10,190 nt of DNA from Flavobacterium psychrophilum. GTDB lineage: Bacteria > Bacteroidota > Bacteroidia > Flavobacteriales > Flavobacteriaceae. The position numbers were made by a program, and so were the translations under genes. This document shows, piece after piece, positions 7,393 through 10,190 of the stretch. The stretch spans positions 1-10,190 of the forward strand of contig DYPB01000075.1 of NCBI GenBank assembly GCA_020720185.1, in the 5' to 3' direction. A model generated the notes under the pieces. That model searched no databases. It was not told where the DNA came from and saw only the letters and a list, made by a program, of their open reading frames with translations. Numbering within the stretch: position 1 is the stretch's first letter; each line of letters opens with the position of its first letter.

Positions 7393-9006
7393 TTAACTTC
7401 TTACTACCTCGCCGTTAACTTTTAATTTAATAATTTCTACACCTTCGAGACCGTCATTATCAACCACTTTTACAGCAATTTGATGCAAACCTGCTTTAAA
7501 TTTAAAAGTTTGTTTGCCATCTTTATCAAATAAAACTTCGGGGTTAAATTTATCTTGCTTATAATTAAAATCCCACATAAAAAATTCTATTCCTGCATCA
7601 CTTTCACCTTTGGCAATAAATTCAATTTCTCTTAATGTTTTATCGTTTGCCCCTTTATCAATTATTTCTACTATAATTTTTGGCTTTTTAGCAATTGGAA
7701 TAATTTCTTCAACAGTAACTAATTTTATAATTACATTTTCTTCGTTTTTTAATCGTGCTACTTCTTGAACGGCACCTTTACCAAACGAAAAAGCAATTAT
7801 AAACCCAACTTCTTTGCCTGCTGCCTTATTTTTTTCGTACAAGTTTTTATCATTTCGTTCGCAAGCCGATTTAAAATTATCAATAACATTTCGACCTATT
7901 CCATCACTTCTTTTAACTTGAATTGGTTGATTTTCTCTTGTTTTTCCGTCAAGCCCTAAATCGCCTCGTTGTTTGATGTTATTGATACCGCCAAATTGTG
8001 TAACTATAAAAATTTCAAATTCAAAAGCATCTTTAAACCTCAAAGTATCATAATCATATTTATGCAGTTGTGTTACAAATGGATTATTATCAGAATTTGA
8101 AAATAAATCTTGCTGATTATTCATTCGTGCTTCGGTAACTTTAATGGCTGCTACACTTTGGTCAATTCCAATCCATCTTCTATTAAGCTTGTCAGCAACG
8201 GCAACTGTAGTGCCACCGCCAACAAAGGGGTCTAACACTATATCGCCTTCGTTAGAAGCTGTAAAAATTAATCTATATAATAATTGCTCTGGCTTTTGGG
8301 TCGGATAACCAATTCTCTCGTCGGCTTGTGAGTTTAAAACAGCTATTTCTAAAACATCAGGTGGTGCAACTTTTAACTCATCTGTTTCTCTTAAAACAAT
8401 TTTAGAATTGGCTTTTGGTTTACAGTTTTTTTTAAATTTTTCTTTATTATATACTATATACTGCGTTGTTTTATTTCCTTTTGAATCAGAAATTACATTT
8501 TGATCCCATCCTTTATCAAATTTCTTTTTTTGTGAAAGTGATGGTTCAGAACCGTTTTTATTAAAAGTTTTACATATTTTCGTGTTTTTCGCATACCAAA
8601 AAACGGTATCATGCATATTTTGAAATGTATTTGATACATTTGTCCATCGTTTGTAATACCAAATTATTTCATTCTTAAAATTTTTATCTCCAAAAACTTT
8701 ATTTAAAATATAAACTTTAATTTCAGCATTCGCATGCCAATCACAATGTAAAAAAATACTGCCTGTAGGTTTCAAAATGCGGTGCATTTCAATAACTCGT
8801 TCTTTTAGCCAAGAAATATAATGGTCAATCCCACCAGAAAATCTATCTTCAAATGATCGCACTTCGCCTTTATCTCCCCAAATAACTTCGTAGTTTCGGT
8901 TTGAGAAAAATGGCGGGTCAAGATAAATTAAATCAACCGTTTCCGAGTCGATGTTTTTTAAAATTTCGAGGTTGTCGCCAAGTATGAGTTTGTTAATTTC
9001 GTGCAT
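7393..9006 (-). CDS. DNA methyltransferase fused to an Mrr-like nuclease and a PKD-like domain
   Basis: A 537-residue three-part protein. Residues 1 to about 295 form an N6-adenine/N4-cytosine methyltransferase of the beta arrangement: motif IV LDPPFFSN (29-36) comes first, then a variable recognition stretch, YPTQKPEQL (234-242), and the AdoMet-binding motif I DPFVGGGTT (259-267). Residues about 318-437 resemble an Mrr-like PD-(D/E)xK nuclease: GDLGLDG (348-354) with Asp353, then IQVK (362-365) giving the Q-x-K end, and GFIIAFSFGKGAVQEVARLK (401-420). Residues about 443-533 look like a PKD or Ig-like beta-sandwich, with AGLHQIAVKVVDNDGLEG (505-522). The start is ATG 9006, giving MHEINKLILGDNLEIL; an in-frame ATG at 9030 adds eight residues. 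It may be a single-chain restriction-modification enzyme, but the recognition sequence and the methylated base cannot be read from the sequence. It leads the tightly spaced four-gene run that includes kdsA. Confidence 0.9.
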   Translation of the reverse strand: MHEINKLILGDNLEILKNIDSETVDLIYLDPPFFSNRNYEVIWGDKGEVRSFEDRFSGGIDHYISWLKERVIEMHRILKPTGSIFLHCDWHANAEIKVYILNKVFGDKNFKNEIIWYYKRWTNVSNTFQNMHDTVFWYAKNTKICKTFNKNGSEPSLSQKKKFDKGWDQNVISDSKGNKTTQYIVYNKEKFKKNCKPKANSKIVLRETDELKVAPPDVLEIAVLNSQADERIGYPTQKPEQLLYRLIFTASNEGDIVLDPFVGGGTTVAVADKLNRRWIGIDQSVAAIKVTEARMNNQQDLFSNSDNNPFVTQLHKYDYDTLRFKDAFEFEIFIVTQFGGINNIKQRGDLGLDGKTRENQPIQVKRSDGIGRNVIDNFKSACERNDKNLYEKNKAAGKEVGFIIAFSFGKGAVQEVARLKNEENVIIKLVTVEEIIPIAKKPKIIVEIIDKGANDKTLREIEFIAKGESDAGIEFFMWDFNYKQDKFNPEVLFDKDGKQTFKFKAGLHQIAVKVVDNDGLEGVEIIKLKVNGEVVRS

Positions 9007-9007
9007 T

Positions 9008-9082
9008 TTATTTGTTAAATATGATTGCATTCACAGCATTGAAAAACATAAAAGCCAATAGGGCGTAGTAAAAGTTTTTCAT
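9008..9082 (-). pseudogene. 24-codon signal-peptide-like open frame, possible gene remnant
   Basis: A short frame from ATG (9080-9082) to TAA (9008-9010) encodes MKNFYYALLAFMFFNAVNA followed by five residues. The 19-residue start has a lysine n-region, a hydrophobic core and an AVNA end that would be a good signal peptidase I site. Almost no mature protein follows. The stop is one base before the methyltransferase ATG. It resembles the export signals of secreted Bacteroidota proteins, so it may be the surviving 5' end of a gene whose body was lost when the downstream module arrived. It could instead be a translated leader peptide coupled to the methyltransferase, or chance. Confidence 0.35.
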
Positions 9083-9141
9083 AAATAATTGTTTTAGTAT
9101 TTGATGATTTAATGATTGTATTTATTATTGTTTTTACACCC

Positions 9142-9229
9142 AGTTTGTCATTTCGACGAAGGAGAAATCCCATTTATATATTATTTTTTAGTTTCTAATG
9201 CGATTTCTCCTTCGTCGAAATAACAAACT
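9142..9229. repeat. 28-bp inverted repeat with 32-base spacer
   Basis: The left arm 9142-9169 (begins AGTTTGTCATTTCGACG) and right arm 9202-9229 (ends GTCGAAATAACAAACT) are complementary at 27 of 28 positions. The one mismatch (9149/9222) would be a G-U pair in minus-strand RNA. Each arm contains the small palindrome TTCGACGAA. The spacer is AT-rich. I recall very similar text (TTTCGACGAAGGAGAAATC) as a dispersed intergenic repeat in Bacteroidota genomes; this is memory, not a search. No target-site duplication is visible. The right arm touches the stop codon of the GIY-YIG gene, so it would also form a long hairpin at the 3' end of that mRNA, though no U-tract follows on the minus strand. 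Confidence 0.9.
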
Positions 9230-9635
9230 ATATGGTTTTTCTATCTTGATTTTCTACTGGGATTTGCCTATCCAGTTCTCCAATAACTAAAGCTTTATTC
9301 GCAGAAATGTAAACTTTGTTTTGAAACTTTTCGTTCAAAAACTCAAAATTGTCATTAAATTCTTTTATCAGCTCGAGTTTTTTAGTTCGATTCCATTTTT
9401 TAATTTCTTTCTCTCGTGCAATTGCTAATTGAATCCAAGAAAATTTTTCGTAATAAACTAAAAACTCAATATTATATTTTGATGCAAATGTGTTAGCATT
9501 ATTTATAATGTTTTGATGATGTTCTTCCAATCGTCTTGGCAAGTTACTCGTTACACCAATATAAAAGGTGTTTCTGTGTTTATTTGTAATGATATAAATA
9601 TAATGAGTTTGATGTCCTTCGTTGTATTCTATCAT
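9228..9635 (-). CDS. Small GIY-YIG nuclease family protein
   Basis: A 135-residue protein with one GIY-YIG domain. Residues 12-16 (YIYII) and 24-27 (FYIG) form the two halves of the motif. NLPRRLEEH (31-39) supplies the conserved arginine and histidine region, and AIAREKEIKKW (71-81) carries the catalytic glutamate (Glu75) in the usual subfamily context. Such stand-alone proteins are related to UvrC and homing endonuclease domains and are presumed to cut DNA; the role of this subfamily is not established. Residues about 105-135 (from NKVYISANK) form a tail outside the domain. The ATG at 9633-9635 starts just before the domain; a TTG at 9680 would add 15 residues encoded by a degenerate repeat arm and is less likely. 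The stop codon lies at the outer edge of the inverted repeat. No promoter was recognised. Confidence 0.85.
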   Translation of the reverse strand: MIEYNEGHQTHYIYIITNKHRNTFYIGVTSNLPRRLEEHHQNIINNANTFASKYNIEFLVYYEKFSWIQLAIAREKEIKKWNRTKKLELIKEFNDNFEFLNEKFQNKVYISANKALVIGELDRQIPVENQDRKTI

Positions 9636-9655
9636 TTTACTTGATTTTCTAATAC

Positions 9656-9683
9656 ATTTTTTCCTTTGTTTAAATGACAAACT
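9656..9683. repeat. Degenerate copy of the inverted-repeat arm
   Basis: Aligned without gaps to the reverse complement of the left arm (9142-9169), 22 of 28 bases agree. They include an unbroken 12-base stretch AAATGACAAACT (9672-9683). Three of the six differences are C to T. The copy has the same orientation as the right arm, so the GIY-YIG gene is bracketed by two arms in direct orientation. The AT-rich background inflates such matches, so only the 12-base core is firm. Confidence 0.45.
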
Positions 9684-9702
9684 CGTGTTAATATTTTTTA
9701 AT

Positions 9703-10158
9703 TTATTTTTTTATTGTAAACCCCATTGGCACCATCAAAACTCCTTTTTCATATTTATTCAAATAGATAACAATTGGTTTTAATAATCCGTCGTAAGTTA
9801 TCTCATAAGTATCTAAAAATCCCCCACCTGTATTTACATTTTTTGAAGGAAAAGGGCAACAAATACCAACCCTTTTATATTGAATAACCTCTCCATTTGG
9901 TCCTGCAAGTGCGTCTAAAAATAATTTTTGAGTCACTTCGTCCCAAACGCTACTTTTGTAAAAAACATTTATGGGATAATCCTTATCATATCCATATTTT
10001 GGGTCGGTTGAAATGCTATTTATTACAAATCTCCTCTCATTGGAAACCTTTGGAATTGGGGCATTAGCATCAACATTCTTTAAAGTCGATTTTGTACTAA
10101 CACAACTAAAAAAAAGAGGATAAAAAACTAATAAATAAATAACCTTTTGTCTAAACAT
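9703..10158 (-). CDS. Small predicted lipoprotein with a CCPFP motif
   Basis: A 151-residue protein with a short hydrophobic signal ending LFFSC (15-19), a plausible lipobox with Cys19 as the lipidated residue, followed by VSTKST. It is therefore probably membrane-anchored and faces the periplasm or cell surface. Conserved-looking segments are KYGYDKDYPINVFY (54-67), FLDALAGPNGE (80-90), CCPFPSKN with Cys100-Cys101 (100-107), and FLDTYEITYDGLLKPIVIYLNKYEKG (114-139). These match text I recall from small Bacteroidota proteins that databases sometimes label 2-dehydro-3-deoxyphosphooctonate aldolase. Nothing here resembles that TIM-barrel enzyme, and the real kdsA lies 2.7 kb away, so the label should not be used. 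Function is unknown. The ATG at 10156-10158 is preceded by a good -7 box. Confidence 0.85.
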   Translation of the reverse strand: MFRQKVIYLLVFYPLFFSCVSTKSTLKNVDANAPIPKVSNERRFVINSISTDPKYGYDKDYPINVFYKSSVWDEVTQKLFLDALAGPNGEVIQYKRVGICCPFPSKNVNTGGGFLDTYEITYDGLLKPIVIYLNKYEKGVLMVPMGFTIKK

Positions 10159-10181
10159 TTTATAATATAATTTATTGGTAA

Positions 10182-10189
10182 CAAAAGTA
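10182..10189 (-). promoter_or_regulatory. Candidate -7 box of the lipoprotein gene
   Basis: The minus strand reads TACTTTTG, an exact match to TAnnTTTG, 23 bases before the lipoprotein ATG. The TTG box expected about 19 bases further upstream would lie beyond the window edge, so it cannot be checked. Confidence 0.5.
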
Positions 10190-10190
10190 A

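Noticed and set aside
7765..7959. Plus-strand open frame inside the methyltransferase gene
   Set aside because: It is a shadow frame antisense to the nuclease domain with no known-family resemblance.
9142..9229. Insertion sequence or MITE
   Set aside because: No transposase is present, the flanks TACACCC and ATATGG show no target-site duplication, and the 88-bp structure is only a hairpin-type repeat.
9142..9229. CRISPR repeat
   Set aside because: There are only two arms in inverted orientation and no regular direct repeat-spacer series.
9636..9680. Extended GIY-YIG start at TTG 9680
   Set aside because: The added 15 residues derive partly from a degenerate repeat arm and precede an ATG placed normally for the domain.

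Overview
The window is AT-rich DNA from a member of the Bacteroidota, probably a flavobacterium-like or related environmental lineage. Four things point there. Candidate promoters follow the Bacteroidota pattern (TTG, about 19 nt, then TAnnTTTG) rather than -35/-10 boxes. Start codons lack clear Shine-Dalgarno sequences. A Kdo-synthesis gene and outer-membrane and lipoprotein genes indicate a Gram-negative envelope. The small lipoprotein and the beta-barrel protein resemble Bacteroidota families. No rRNA, tRNA, CRISPR array or insertion sequence was found.

Layout. Positions 1-1347 (minus) encode a DEAD-box type RNA helicase with the variant motif DEFD. It diverges from a plus-strand pair at 1433-2822: a TatD-family metal hydrolase and, one base later, the tRNA t6A dehydratase TcdA. 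TcdA meets panB (minus, 2819-3637) tail to tail. Their stop codons overlap inside one 10-bp hairpin that looks like a shared terminator. Upstream of panB are an iron-sulfur L-serine ammonia-lyase (3723-5150) and a roughly 210-bp gap with no recognisable gene.

From 5361 to 9006 four minus-strand genes are closely packed (gaps of 25, 14 and 28 bp) and could be one transcript. In transcription order they are: a DNA methyltransferase fused to an Mrr-like nuclease domain and a PKD-like C-terminal domain; a small MNT-type nucleotidyltransferase; kdsA (metal-dependent type); and a beta-barrel outer-membrane protein of unknown function. The first two look like accessory or defence cargo set upstream of a core envelope gene. 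Immediately before the methyltransferase is a 24-codon open frame that reads like a bare signal peptide, possibly the remnant of a broken secreted-protein gene.

The right end (9142-10158) holds a 28-bp inverted repeat, a GIY-YIG nuclease gene whose stop codon lies on the edge of that repeat, a degenerate repeat arm at the other end of the gene, and a small lipoprotein gene. The region 7059-9683 is therefore the variable part of the window. The rest is housekeeping: RNA helicase, tRNA modification, pantothenate and serine metabolism, and LPS synthesis.

The best candidates for something undescribed are the methyltransferase-nuclease-PKD fusion with its MNT neighbour, and the GIY-YIG gene bracketed by repeat arms. 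Neither can be called a new system without comparative searches.
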